Shown here one piece after another: positions 11,920 through 22,307 of a stretch of 64,000 nt of DNA. This DNA comes from Melastoma dodecandrum. Its lineage: Eukaryota > Streptophyta > Magnoliopsida > Myrtales > Melastomataceae. Position 1 is the first letter of the stretch. The number at the start of each line of letters is the position of its first letter. The DNA lies in the NCBI GenBank assembly GCA_029817715.1, contig JARUPY010000276.1, positions 154,929 through 218,928 of the forward strand. Reading direction: 5' to 3'. Made by a program: the position numbers and the translations under genes. The notes below the pieces were generated by a model, which saw only the letters and a list, made by a program, of their open reading frames with translations, searched no databases and was not told where the DNA came from.

Positions 11920-12747
11920 GTGGTGGTGTTCATAGATGATATCCTAGTACGTTCCAAGAGCATGGAAGAACATGCTGTTCATATGAGATTAGCTTTGGAG
12001 GTATTATGGCAGAACCAGTTGTATGCTAAGCTGAGTAAGTGCAAGTTCTGGATGAGCAGCGTTAGCTTTCTGGGTCATGTTGTATCCGCTGAGGGTATCG
12101 CAGTAGACCTGGCAAAAGTTGAAGCTATCTTGAACTGGTCATGTCCTACGAAAGTAACAGAAATGCGAAGCTTCCTCGGATTGGCTGGGTATTATAGACG
12201 TTTCATCGAGGGGTTCTCCAGGATCGCTCGACCGTTGACCCAGCTATTGAAAAAGGGTATCGCCTTTGAGTGGACACACAAGTGCGAGGAGAGCTTCACA
12301 GAACTAAAGAATCGGCTTACTACAACACTAGTATTGGTCCTGCCCAGTGGCAGTGGCGGATTTGCTGTTTACTGCGACGCATCTTATCATGGGTTAGGAG
12401 CAGTACTGATGCAGCATGAGAGAGTGGTAACTTATGCCTCCAGAGAGTTGAAAGTGCATGAGCATAACTACCCTACTCATGACTTGCAATTTGCCGCAGT
12501 GGTCTTTGCTCTAAAGTTATGGCATGACTACCTATATGGTGATACTTTCGAAATATTCACCGACCATAAAAGCCTGAAGTATCTATTTTCTCAGGATGAA
12601 CTAAATATGAGGCAGAGGCAGTGGATGAAACTGTTAAAGGATTATGACTGCACGATTTCTTACCACCCAGGTAGGGCCAATGTGGTGGCTGATGCCCTGA
12701 GTCGCAAGACTGCCTCGCTGGCGAGCATCGAGATAGAGGAATGGTGA
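11920..12747 (+). pseudogene. pol: Ty3/gypsy reverse transcriptase (C-terminal part) and RNase H
   Basis: The frame opens with [12 protein letters not shown], the RT catalytic FIDD box, at the inserted LTR junction. It continues through the connection region ([16 protein letters not shown]) and the RNase H domain ([16 protein letters not shown], the E-containing [16 protein letters not shown] region and [13 protein letters not shown], ending [16 protein letters not shown]). The fingers and palm upstream of FIDD are cut off. A TGA at 12745-12747 ends the frame before integrase, where an active element would read through in one polyprotein. The 275-residue open stretch remains well conserved. 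Confidence 0.9.
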
Positions 12748-13019
12748 TTGCACGAGCAAGTAAATGAGATTAGAGTTAGAGTGGGCTTCTGCGGTATTGA
12801 GGCCATTCTTGCGACTATGATTATCGGGTCTGAACTGATTGGCCAGATTCGTGAGGCTTAGAGGACCAGTACTTAGCAGAAATACGATCCAGGTTGCGAT
12901 ATCAGATGGATGATGAGTTCAGCGTGTCTGATGATGACTTGCTACGCTTCCAAGGTCGTATATGCGTCCCTGCTCAAGAGGATCTTCGTACCCCAATTAT
13001 GGATGAGGCACACTAGAAT

Positions 13020-14223
13020 ACTTACAGTATCCACCCTGGAGTTATGAAGATGTATCAAAATTTAAGAAAGCAATATTGGTGCCCGGGAATGAAAATAGAT
13101 GTGGCATAGTACGTGAGTCGCTGCTTGACTTGTCAGAGAATCAAGATCGAGCACAGACGACCGGGGGGAGAACTACAGCCGCTGCCGATTCCTCAGTGGA
13201 AATGGGACGAGGTTGCCATGGATTTTATGACCAACCTACCCGGGGGTTCTCATGGATTTGACTCAATTTGGGTGATAGTGGACAGGTTGACCAAGTCTGC
13301 TCATTGTATTCAGATTTGTTTGACCTACTCAGTCACGAAGCTGGCCAAGCTGTACGTGACAGAAATTATACGCCTTCACGGAGTACCCAGCGTGATAGTA
13401 TCTGATAGAGATGCGGGATTCACTTCACGCTTCTGGAGTACAATACAACGGTCGATGGGAACGAGATTGAGCATGAGTACAACTTTTCATCCTCAAACTG
13501 ATGGTCAGACAAAGCGAGTCATCCAGATACTAGAGGACATGTTGAGAGCCTGTGCTCTGGACATGGAGGGTTCGTGGGTTGAACAGTTACCATTGGTAGA
13601 GTTCTCGTACAACAACAGTTACCGGCAAAGCATTCAGATGGCACCATTCGAGGCTCTGTATGGTCGCCTGTGTATGACTCCTTTATGCTGGAATGAGGGT
13701 GGAGAATATGCTGAACTCGGCCCATATATGGTACGAGAGACCACGGAGGCGATTAGACTCATCCAGGATCGTCTTCGCCGCTAAAAGCAGATATAAATGT
13801 TATGCAGATAGGCGGCGAAGACCTCTTGAGTTTGAGGGGGGAGAGTTTGTATTATTGAAGGTCTCCCCTACGAAAATGAACTTGAGATTCGGGCTGAAAG
13901 GAAAGTTGAGCTCAAGGTACATTGGGCCATATGAAATCTTGGAGAGGATCGGAAATATGGCTTACAGACTTGCCTTACCACCCGGGTTGTCTGATATCCA
14001 CAACGTGTTCCACGTATCGATGCTGAGAAAGTACATGGCAGATCCTCGACATGTACTGCATGATGAGCGGATTGAGGTGGCTCAGAATCTACAAGTCACT
14101 ACTGAGCCTATTGAGATTGTGGACAGAATGGAGAAACAGCTTCGTCGAAAGGTAGTTCCAATGGTACGGGTACGCTGGAGGCATGGTCAGTTCGAAGAGC
14201 TGACGTGGGAAACAGAGTCCTGA
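13020..14223 (+). pseudogene. pol: Ty3/gypsy integrase remnant
   Basis: The zinc-binding region is visible around 13060-13140 (CLTCQRIKIEHRRPGG) with an in-frame TAG just before it. The catalytic core follows with WDEVAMDFM (first Asp), SDRDAGFTSRFW (second Asp) and HPQTDGQTKRVIQ. In the last motif the position normally occupied by the catalytic glutamate (GQ[TS]ER) is lysine. A frame change near 13780 separates the core from the C-terminal part (KMNLRFGLKGKLSSRYIGPYE and the VRWRHGQFEELTWE chromodomain-like end), which stops at 14221. The region is clearly non-functional. Confidence 0.85.
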
Positions 14224-14309
14224 ATGAGAGAGTTGTACCCGTATTTGTTTGAGTGATGCGATGTATTAAGAAAATTTCGGGGGTGAAATTTAAATTAAGG
14301 GAGGTGGAT

Positions 14310-16494
14310 TCTAACGATCCGAAATTTTATGACGGATATAATTATATAAATGGTTTATTGTAATAGTAACTAAATGTGAGCCAAACGGTTGACTGGGTAA
14401 AAATCCGACATGGACACGAGAGTCTAGTATTCTCGTGGTCAACGAATGTTATTAAGAGGCATTGTTGAGATTTCGGATTCGATTACGTGTGACTAGGTCA
14501 CACGAGAAAGGGAACGCCCTGACTTAAACGTAATCGAGTTCGGGTAACGATTTTTGTTAGCGTATTAACGTCAAGGATTTTTTATAGATGAATCTTAACC
14601 AAATTAATTAACGATAACTAGAGTTACAGGTGACAATTATAATAACCAAAAAGAATTTAAAATACCGTAACACACCATTGGTGGGACGAATTAATGAAAG
14701 AAAACAAAAAGGACCTAATTGTTATTACGCTTTTAAATCCGAGGACGCAATAACATAAATTAGGAAACAAGACGATTAAAACAAAAGTAAACAAAGAGGC
14801 AAGGGGAGGGGGGATCGTTCCCCCTTTTTCCCGGACGGGTGTCCTCCCCTTCGAGGGTTAAAGAAGGAAGAACCCTCCGACCCTCATCCTCAACAAAAGC
14901 GAGAGGCAACAGGTTTCCGGGGATCGTAGAGAGTGAAAAGGGCTTGGTGGCGAGGTGGAGCTTGCCGACCGTGCGGCCGTGGGGTGTATAGACTCGAGGA
15001 CAACGGCTAGTTATGTGGGCGTGGAGACGGAGGTACGTCCGCACCCTTCTCTTTTTTCCTTCTTGCTTTAGTGCCCGTCGAGTCGTAGTACGTTTCACCC
15101 CCTTTCCTTTATGCTTCGTTGGTCTCTGTCTTCGTCAAATCTTGTGGGCGTCTTCTTGCTACTTTCGCTACGAGTACTGTCTGTGGGTCGCGTGGGTCTG
15201 ACTCGACCTCGATCTCGTGTTAGCTGTTGTCTGTGAGTCCATTGTTGTAGGGCGGTGGTTTCGATGGTGATGGTTACAAGTGCTAGCTGGTCTTAGAAAC
15301 AAATAGCAACGAAAATGGACAAATGAAATTGTCCACAAGTGGTCGTCTGGGATCTTTGATTCCTTTCTTAAGAAACTAGAATGGAACGTCTGTAGGGTTT
15401 GAGTTATATCTCGAGGCAACCGAGTGGGGATTTAGGAAACGAGTGCTATCTATAATTGGTCTGCGGGGGTTGAGTTACTGTGTGTTTCCATTGGAAAGTG
15501 TGTTCTACGGTTCGATTGAGAATCGATTTTCTCTGAAATTATTTGGTAACTCTTCCTGCCGCTGGACTTGGTTTGCCTGGTGACGTCCAAGGGAATTTAA
15601 TATGTATCTCCCTGTTGGATATGATGAACTGGTGTACCGGGTAAGTGCTGAAATGGTTATTAAAATGCGACTGCTGCTACTGAAAATGTTGTTGGGATGC
15701 TTGTGCGAATCGTGCGATAGTTTTCGCATCAGTGGAGGTAATGAACCCTTGGAAGGCCAGTATCACCGAATGACCCAAGAATATGGTGCGGTTTGGATAG
15801 ATTGATCGGGGATGTTGGATATCGTCAATGATGACAACCCATCCCGAAGGGTCTCTGACAGACTGAAGGCTGGTGGTGGAATTAGCGATGGGTAATTCGA
15901 ATTTGTCTCCGCATGAGGTTGAGATATGTTGACCCGGCTGTGATGTCGGAAGAGTGCGGGAAGGTAACGCCACTCGCTGTGGTTACCTGCTCAAGTTTCC
16001 CGAGCACTTCAAGAGGAATGGGTGAAGACGCACTGCGGTGGTCCTGGCACTGTATGAAGTGTTAATATATGAGTGACAGTGAAATGAGGGAGTCGTATTG
16101 TTACTTTCTGCTTTTCGGTTGGCCAAATTGTTTATTTCTATGCGTGCTATTATTGATAATTGTTATACCATCTGTATTTGTATAACTCTGTTGTTCTGAA
16201 TCGTACGGTGCATTAACTGTCTTTAAAGATGCACGTTAAGAATGGTTTAGAGGTCGCACGGTTTTCTTGTGTGCATGGGTGGGGCATATCAAGCGTTTAT
16301 CGCTGAACCCATTGGGGGATGTTAATTTTTTTTATTCTTGCAGAGAAAGGAAAGGAAATGACACGTGGCGAAGTACGAGAAAAATCGGAAGAAAGTCGTC
16401 ACGGTAAAAGATCAAAATTTGTTGGCTTTCGCTGGATTGACCGGTTAAATAAATAAGTCTTCTGAAAAATTATATGAAAATGCAGGTCGTTACA
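14310..16494 (+). repeat. 3' LTR of the Ty3/gypsy element
   Basis: A purine-rich tract (TTAAGGGAGGTGGA) ends just before a degenerate TGTAACGATCC-type start (read here as TCTAACGATCC), and the region ends with GGTCGTTACA at 16494, its near-perfect inverse. This gives an LTR of about 2185 bp directly downstream of integrase. The small ORFs inside are not convincing genes. The other LTR and the target duplication lie outside the window. Confidence 0.65.
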
Positions 16495-17880
16495 ACCAGT
16501 GGCCCATTCGCCGACAGGCGATGGTGGCTCTCCCGACAGCTGCAACAGAAACATCCGCCAAACCACGCTAACAGCCGACCTCTGCCTTCGTTGAAATCAG
16601 CGGACCAACATCCTGCTCCAAAAAATCAGCATCAACCCATCCCGTCTCCATTAGCATTGGTAGCTGCATTCTGCCCGTCCTCAACAAGCAACGACGGCAC
16701 TCCCATCTCCGAGTCAACGAACCAGCTGAACAAGCCTCTCAGTCATTGAAACCATCACCCTGCTCCAAGGTGGCTTCACCAACCTCTCGTTCACCTTCCC
16801 ATCGCAGTCCACGGAACTAGAAGTAGGTGTCCCAAGGCAACCCCCCTCCTGTTGCTCGGCTCCCGCGAGAATTAGTCCAACGGCTTGCCTTCCCCTGCTC
16901 TCGCCGACAACCAGCTGCGGAGACACCCACCTCCTCTGTCTCCAACCCTGACTACAGCAGCAATCACGACTACGGTAGCAACCTGTTTAGCCGCATTAAA
17001 CCACCTCCAGCTGTGCTGCAAACCCAGCACCAATATCGACAGCCGCAGACGTCCTAACGGCGACAACAAAGGGCTCCTTCCTCAACACTCTCCCGTCAAC
17101 CGGAATCCAACAAGCGACTCCAGTCGACTCCTCACATCAGAGGATACCAGATCCAAGCCTCCAGCAGCTCCAAACGGGTGTTCCAACACAGCAACAGAAA
17201 CGTGCTTCCTCAAGCAATGAACGACGTTCTCTTCCCAGCTGCACCAGTAGCAACCACGTCCCCTCTGACGCTCTCAAGTCTAGTCTTGACGGAACTCACT
17301 TCTCCCACGCTCGGCTCTAGATCCATGCCGTATCCATCCTCATCTTCGCCGACCACCTCATCTTGGACACTCCAAGGCGGATGTCCCCAGATCTAGCGCC
17401 GGCAGCGACGAACTTATCTTCTCCCGGTGTCCCCAGAACCAGCTGCAGAGAACCCACGCTCTCCGAACTCTCCAAATCCAGCCTCCCCTCCATGCTAGGA
17501 ATACGGATCTGTCAGCCGAGACTTCGGCGAACCAGAATACCTCTTGGTGAACCCACGGTAGATCTAGACGGCTCCGATCACGACGGCCCATGGTGGGATG
17601 TTGACTTCTCGGCAGATATGAGATTTCGAGATGAGCCTTCCCCTCCAGCGATACCTCAACGATCTGGATCTTCTCTGCCTCCTCGATCAACGGCAGCTTC
17701 GGGTAATGCGCTGCTCCATGCTAAGCCGTGGGTTCCCCCTTCAAGACAAACGTTTTCTTTTCTCTCAGTTAGGGAATGCGTCCTTCAAAAAGGTAAGTGT
17801 TGGGACGGTTTTGATGATGAACCGGACCCTCTGTACTTCAGAAGGTCGAACATTCTATTCTACAGAAGCTTCTCCCAATG
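16495..17880. other. Unrecognised C-rich stretch right of the gypsy LTR
   Basis: This 1.4 kb segment is rich in CCA/CTC triplets and holds several overlapping open frames on both strands (longest 172 codons, 17363-17881 plus). None shows a recognisable domain or codon pattern, and splice structure is not evident. It may be a degraded transposon internal region or gene remnant. I do not assign a function. Confidence 0.4.
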
Positions 17881-18447
17881 AGGATCTTTGTGTAAGAATC
17901 ATCGTTGTAATTAAATGATTAGTTATCAATTATTTAATTACGAAATATATATTGTCTGATTAAGATATTCGTCTAATCAGATTACATGATTTGATTTTCA
18001 AATAATCATATTGGAGATAATATTTCTTGTAGAAGGAAATGTATCTTCTATATATGGAAATGTTCTATTATTTGGTTTACAGGCTTCTGTAAGCTTACTT
18101 GATCCACATACGAACATTATTTGATTGCAAATCACCACCACCTGTCCAGATACACTCTCACGTGTGTTTTTATCAAGATGTAATTGACTTCAAGTCATTT
18201 GGAAACAAATCAACGATTGTTTCCATCTGTAGAAGGTTATCAAGCAGAACCTTCTGCGATACCTTCTGTGGTGCACTATTCATGGAAAATATATCATAAT
18301 CTTATTCTGAATTATTTTCTATCTGAATGTTTGCACGTGTATGATATTATTGCAGATTAATTAATTTGTGAACTAACTTTTAATTTCTTATTTTACAGAT
18401 TACGCATTTATATTTTCCTTCTTGCATTTTCTTCTTTGAACCTTGTG

Positions 18448-18455
18448 TATAAAAA
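18448..18455 (+). promoter_or_regulatory. TATA box of the solo LTR
   Basis: TATAAAAA within GTGTATAAAAAGGGGCC, in the middle of the LTR-like region and upstream of the tandem arrays. This is a plausible retrotransposon core promoter. Confidence 0.5.
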
Positions 18456-18779
18456 GGGGCCACGCTCTCTGATAAAAAATAGAACATTCATTTTCCCTTA
18501 TCCCATTCTGATCAGAGTGCTTGAGCTTTAGTTCTTTTATTCGTTCGAGTTAGTCACACGAGGAGCACTACCGGCGGAGGCTGCATCGTTGGTGAAACCT
18601 TTTGGGAGAGTGACTCGGGGGCTCGAGGGACTCGACTGGAAGCTGCAGGATACGTTGGCTGGAGGCACGACTGGAGGTCGTGTGATCAACGTGCAGCGGG
18701 TCGGAGAGAAGGGCTGAACCTCGGGAGCACAGAAGGTGAAGGACTAACCAGCTTCTGTTGTGTAGAGCTCTGTGTGCAG

Positions 18780-19080
18780 GAACCTCAGGACAAGAGGAAG
18801 GTTGTCACCTTAGGACAGGAGGAAGGTTGTCACCTCAGGACAGGAGGAAGGTTGTCACCCCAGAACAGAGGGAACGCTGTTCAACCTCAGGACAGGAGGA
18901 AGGCTGTCACCTCAGGACAGGAGGAAGGCTGTCACCCCAGAACAGAGGGAACGCTGTTCAACCTCAGGACAGGAGGAAGGCTGTCACCTCAGGACAGGAG
19001 GAAGGCTGTCACCCCAGGACAGAGGTCACGCTGTTCATCCTAGGACAAACGATATGTTGTCCACCCAAAGACAAAGGGAA
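18780..19080 (+). repeat. Tandem array of GGACAGGAGGAAGGCTGTCA units
   Basis: Units of about 25-27 bp (CAGGACAGGAGGAAGGCTGT with variants) are arranged in a higher-order period of about 77 bp: the GTCACCCCAGAACAGAGGGA segment starts at 18854 and again at 18931. The unit length is not a multiple of three, so the open frames across it are incidental. Confidence 0.8.
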
Positions 19081-19189
19081 CGTTGTCTGCTTGCGTAGGG
19101 TTCGCTACGTACTCGCGTGGGGTACGCCACGAAGTCGTTATCCTTGAGGGATTGCGCATTTGCTACCTTGTTAGTCACGTTAACGCGTG

Positions 19190-19745
19190 CAACCTCCTGT
19201 AGTGCAGAATCTTCGGATCTGTACAACCTCCTGTAGAGCAGAACCTTAAGGTCTGAATCTACTCTAGTGCAGAACCTTACGGTCTGTACACATCTCAAGT
19301 CACTTCTAATACGAACCATTTTGGTTTGTTTTAGATTGACACATTCTTAGTACAGAACCTTACAGTCTGTGCTATACCTTCTGTGATACAGAATCCTTGG
19401 ATCTATTCTATAGAAGGTTGACGCTTACAGTACAGAATCTCTTGATCTGTACTATAGAAGGATAACACGTCTGACACAGAACCTTCTGGTCAGTATTGTG
19501 CCTTACCTTCTTCGACACAGAACCTTCGGTCTGTGTTGTGCCTAAGTCTCTTCGACACAGAACCCTCTGATCTGTGTTGTGCCGAACTTACTACGATACA
19601 GAACCTTCTGGTCTGTATTGAGCCTAAGTTACTATAGTACAGAACATTCGGGTTTGTGCTACATAACGAGCATCTACGGTACAGAACCTTTCTGGTATAT
19701 GCTCTGCCACTCAAGCCTCTATTGTACAGAACCTTTGGATCTGAT
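19190..19745 (+). repeat. Tandem array of ACAGAACCTTCTGGTCTGT units
   Basis: Repeats with a period of about 40-41 bp (for example TTCGACACAG at 19511 and 19551, TACGATACAG near 19592). Each unit contains a short inverted repeat, ACAGAACC..GGTCTGT, so each copy could fold into a small hairpin. They lie within the solo LTR-like region. Confidence 0.75.
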
Positions 19746-20329
19746 TTCAGTTACAATCATTTGGGTAATTTGTATAGAGATATATTTGAGTGGAAACCAT
19801 CCAAATATCTGGGTGAAGAGTGGATGTAATTTTGCTGAACCATTATAAAAATACTTGTGTCCAATCAGACAAATTGCGAACACACTTGAACGTTCTGTTG
19901 TACATAAACCTATCTTCGGTTCTGTTTAACAGAAGCTTTCTTCCGCTGCGGGGTAAAACGAAAAAGCGTTAAAATCCGAATTTGGAGATTAACACTAATT
20001 CACCCCTCCTCTTAGTGTAATAGTAAGAATTCTATTTTTTTAAATGAATGAATTTGATTTGAATGGGTAAGTGATGATATTTACAATTTCACACGTTAGT
20101 TTGCTTAAATAATAATTTATGTTCGAATTCTGGATTTTTTTTTTAACAATCGTCGGGTAATCTATTTAGGATTAATATGAATGTGTCTATATTTAGTTTT
20201 TTTTATTATTACCGTTAAAATTTTGAATTTTTATAAAGTCTACAGGATTTTATGTCGTTTGAGTTCACTTGTATTCTCGTTTCTCTACATAAATTAATTA
20301 ATCTCTATGTGCATTACAAACATCTATTT

Positions 20330-20960
20330 CCCTATTTTGCATGAAAAACACGGTGGGATTTTGGCGAATATTTTCGACAACGTGTGTTTAATTGAGCAAC
20401 CTCAAATCAACACGGCCGTATATCCATTTCCCATCATCCTCTTTGTTTTGCATGTAAAACAACGAGGATTTACTATCAAGGAATAGTATTTCCAGATATC
20501 GTGGAAGATCGACATTAACGGGCTAACCATTTCAGACGGTAAGTCATGCCTTGCTGTTTCGGTTCGGGTAAATTTACGTCAATTTAACCGCTACTCAAGG
20601 CTTTGCACATCTCTCTCATTTCCTTTACATTGCATGTAAAACAACGAGGAAATCATTGCCAAAAAACATCATCTTTCGACATCACGGAAGATTAACATTA
20701 ACGGGCCACATAGCGCCCCGATATCTTCCGACATCACGGAGGACCGACATTAACGGGCCATACAACGTCCCATAAGTATCATTCTTACTCACTTAGTTAA
20801 TTCTAATTATTTAATGTCTTAATTAGAATTTTCTCACCACCATTTCTTCTACCGCTTTCTTATTTGATTTGCATGAAAATCAACCGAGCTTCACGGAAAT
20901 TCGACAAGGCAACTTTCGAAGACTGAAGGATTAAAGGCGCGTGTATCAAACTGGTTGGAT
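20330..20960. repeat. Diverged direct repeats with GCATGTAAAACAACGAGG and ATTAACGGGCCA boxes
   Basis: Four to five units contain TTTGCATG[TA]AAA[AT]CAACGAGGA, then TCACGGAAGATTAACATTAACGGGCC. They recur near 20340, 20450, 20625, 20720 and 20870. The stretch adjoins the inverted long-LTR fragment and probably belongs to the same or a related element. No coding capacity was seen. Confidence 0.55.
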
Positions 20961-22265
20961 CTACCACGGCCTAAAAACCGCCGGTCTGAAATAAAGCGGC
21001 CCTGATCGACATTTCAGGTACAAAGGGGAGGTGCAGGCCTCCCCGAATCAAATTACATATCCGCCTGTGACGGGCTGCGGGCCCAAGTGCATAGATAGGC
21101 CCACAGTCAACATCCTTCCCTGCCCCATTTTATCTCAATAATTGTTTGTGCTTGTACGCATGTCGTTAGGCAACTTAGGTTTATTATCGTATGTTGGTGT
21201 AAATCAGTGTTGTTAAGGCACTAAGGCACACCCAAGGCGCAAACACTCCCTATCGCCCGAGGCGCAAGGCGCAGTGCCCAAGGCGCTCCTATAAAAAAAT
21301 ATGTAATACATATGAATCCAACAAAGAATAGAGGAGGGCAGGGAGGAGGTGGGAAGGTGAGGGCAGTGACCAAATTGAACATAAAATTAATTTTTAGGAC
21401 CAAATTGAATATAGAATGAAACTTTTAGGACCAATTTGAAAAAAAAAAAAAGGTTTTCATCACCGATGCCTCCTGCTTCTAGGGTTTTGTTTCCTTCTCC
21501 TCCCCGCCGTACCTCCTCTTCTTCCCGTCTGTCTCCTCCTCCTTCCTCGCCAGCCGCTCGCCTCTCCTCCTCCTTCCTCGCCAGCCGCTCAAACCCCAGC
21601 CTGTTTGTTAAGGGTGCCTCAAGTGGCGCCCTACGCCTTAGGCGCGCCCCAGCACCCGGGGTAAGGCGCTCGCCTTTTCTGCGCCTTTGTAACGGCGGAC
21701 GCCCGGGGACCTTTAGGGCGCTCCGGGCACGCCTTTGATTACACTGGTGTAAATCAACAAACATGAGTTCGGAATTATGCCGGGACCGAGTCCAACGCCC
21801 GTTAACCAAAAGCAAACTTTTGGAGCAAACGACACCTCCTCGCATGTTTAGATGTAAGAGCTAGTAAATATGAATCCCCGAACCGAACTGTTTTTCCTTA
21901 AAAATAAGTTGCTGGCGACTCCGTAATAGATTACCCAGGTTAAGCGACAACAATCATTTTTACGGAGCCATCACGGATGAAGGAAGGCGACACGGTTCCC
22001 AATCCTCCTGAAAATTCATTTTTCAGATTATGCTCCGCCCATCATCCGTCAGCTCCCCAAGAAGCATGGAGACGATCGACGATGGCACGGACAGACCCGA
22101 TTAGGAATCGAGGGAGGATCGACCCGATATCCATCGCAGCGCTTGGACGTTCGAGTCCCAGCATCGACCGGAGGACACCAAGGAGAGCGGGTCCGAATCC
22201 CTTGTCGTCCGTACCGCCGCATGCGTGCTAGGCCGGAGGGCGCGCGTACACAAAGATTGGGAAAG
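20960..22265 (-). mobile_element. Inverted, diverged fragment of the LARD long-LTR family
   Basis: Read on the minus strand, 21755-22260 matches the LTR segment seen at about 60-410 and 7610-7960 (AACGATTACGGAGTCGCCA-like boxes, the GCTCCGCC/GGCGGAGCATGATC box, and the CCCGA..GGTGTTGGACCCGAT region). Read the same way, 21020-21110 matches the block at about 540-610. The match is interrupted by a MITE at 21205-21746. Divergence from the two copies at the left of the window is substantial, so this is an older insertion. Its left part ends directly beside the last NAT exon at 22308. Confidence 0.65.
21197..21754. mobile_element. hAT-type MITE (21205-21746) with 8 bp target duplication
   Basis: The element proper is 21205-21746 (542 bp). 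It starts CAGTGTTGTTAAGGC and ends GCCTTTGATTACACTG, whose complement CAGTGTAATCAAAGGC pairs imperfectly with the start. Identical 8 bp repeats GTGTAAAT flank it at 21197-21204 and 21747-21754, the target-site length of hAT elements. The interior holds AGGCGC-rich subterminal repeats and a GC-rich central part with a CTAGGGTTTTG box. It encodes no transposase. Confidence 0.85.
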
Positions 22266-22307
22266 GAATTGCGGCCGCGATCTAAACAAAAGATATATCA
22301 TACATAC

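Larger units (their letters stand above)
11910..16494 (+). mobile_element. Decayed Ty3/gypsy retrotransposon, 3' portion
   Basis: The window holds the element from the active-site region of reverse transcriptase through RNase H, integrase and a roughly 2.2 kb 3' LTR. The gag, protease and N-terminal RT should lie to the left of the window, because the LARD-like element has inserted in the RT coding sequence just before the FIDD motif. The order RT - RNase H - integrase defines Ty3/gypsy (Metaviridae). Several in-frame stops and a frame break show that it is inactive. Confidence 0.85.
17881..20030 (+). mobile_element. Probable solo LTR (copia/SIRE-like) with internal tandem arrays
   Basis: The segment has a TATA box (18448-18455) followed by a leader-like region, tandem repeats, and an end that resembles plant copia LTR termini: GGGGTAAAACGAAAAAGCG, then CACTAATTCACCCCTCCTCTTAGTG near 19955-20025. 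Plant SIRE/Tork-type LTRs commonly end with a CTATTCACCCCCTCT box. No primer-binding site or gag-pol coding follows, so this is most likely a solo LTR or LTR fragment. The exact ends and target duplication could not be fixed. Confidence 0.45.

Noticed and set aside
17363..17881. 172-codon open frame
   Set aside because: Pro/Ser/Arg-rich composition from CC-rich DNA, no domain, and overlapping frames of similar length on the other strand.
18780..19745. CRISPR-like regular repeats
   Set aside because: Repeats are contiguous tandem units without unique spacers, in plant retroelement DNA. Not a CRISPR array.
21436..21845. Frames of 100 and 152 codons on opposite strands
   Set aside because: They lie in and across the end of the hAT MITE. 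Simple Ser/Pro/Arg composition, no domain.
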